Shown: piece after piece, positions 5,175-5,273 of the stretch
Numbering within the stretch: position 1 is the stretch's first letter
Layout of the letters: every line of letters starts with the position of its first letter
Assembly (NCBI GenBank): GCA_030609665.1
Contig: JAUWBW010000142.1
Location: 1-5,273 of the forward strand
Direction: 5' to 3'
Source: Methanosarcinaceae archaeon
Lineage (GTDB): Archaea > Halobacteriota > Methanosarcinia > Methanosarcinales > Methanosarcinaceae
DNA: 5,273 nt
The notes under the pieces: generated by a model
What the model saw: only the letters and a program-made list of their open reading frames with translations
What the model was told of the DNA's origin: nothing
Databases searched by the model: none
Position numbers and translations under genes: made by a program

Positions 5175-5273
5175 TTCACAGGTAAGAATATAGTGTAATC
5201 ACGAATGATGTTTACTATTAGGTGTAATATGGGGCGAATTTGATTCCAAATATATGGGCGTATTAATGAACTA

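Larger units (their letters stand above)
5076..5198 (+). pseudogene. Interrupted small ORF after the V4R gene
   Basis: An ATG at 5076 has a good ribosome site (GAGG at 5065-5069 region, about 7 bases upstream) and starts 12 bases after the V4R stop, but TAG at 5100-5102 ends it after MKLSDNFS. The same frame then continues open for 31 codons (ending NEVSIFSDSLSEFTGKNIV) to TAA at 5196-5198. It could be the decayed start of a third operon gene, an 8-codon peptide, or non-coding DNA, because the later part coincides with hairpins. Readthrough of TAG is a remote alternative. No family was recognised. Confidence 0.3.

Noticed and set aside
5254..5273. Open frame MGVLMN running off the right edge
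   Set aside because: Too short to judge and without a ribosome site; could be the start of a downstream gene.
1..5273. CRISPR array, tRNA or rRNA
   Set aside because: No regularly spaced repeats of suitable length and no tRNA-like or rRNA-like sequence noticed on either strand by eye.

Overview
The window looks like a piece of a euryarchaeal chromosome, most likely a methanogen or methanotroph of the Methanosarcinales type. The reasons are a CheF-like taxis adaptor (a family restricted to archaea), a V4R-domain protein, an AAA ATPase of the AAA_14/DUF4143 family, an archaeal IS1634/IS4-like transposase remnant, and TATA-type promoters with several apparently leaderless starts. The genus assignment is inference. 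No rRNA, tRNA or CRISPR was seen.

Layout. Left (37-1338, minus strand): an intact AAA_14/DUF4143 ATPase. Its upstream side carries an array of palindromic operator-like sites, three of them spaced exactly 32 bp centre to centre. Next (1442-1618, minus): a decayed winged-helix fragment with three in-frame stops. Next (1659-2414, minus): a 251-residue protein made only of prenyltransferase/squalene-cyclase-type helical repeats, clearly more GC-rich than its surroundings. Middle (about 2415-2728): no convincing gene, but two striking inverted repeats. Then (2729-3355, plus): the C-terminal part of a DDE transposase without its N-terminal half.

Right (3488-5063, plus): the most coherent unit, a small operon of a CheF-like protein, a possible 19-codon ORF overlapping its neighbours at both ends (TGATG and ATGA), and a 306-residue V4R-type protein with a Pro/Gly-rich N-terminus and a CxxC pair. 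A ribosome-site-equipped start follows at 5076 but meets TAG after 8 codons; the frame stays open for 31 more codons. The last 200 bases hold two hairpins and no convincing gene.

How the genes may work together: the CheF homologue would link CheY output to the archaellum, and the co-transcribed V4R protein is a candidate sensory or adaptor partner, though no archaellum or other che gene is visible here. The left half looks like accessory DNA: an orphan ATPase, a dead regulator fragment, a base-composition outlier and a dead insertion sequence. All family names come from reading motifs by eye; no database search was possible.
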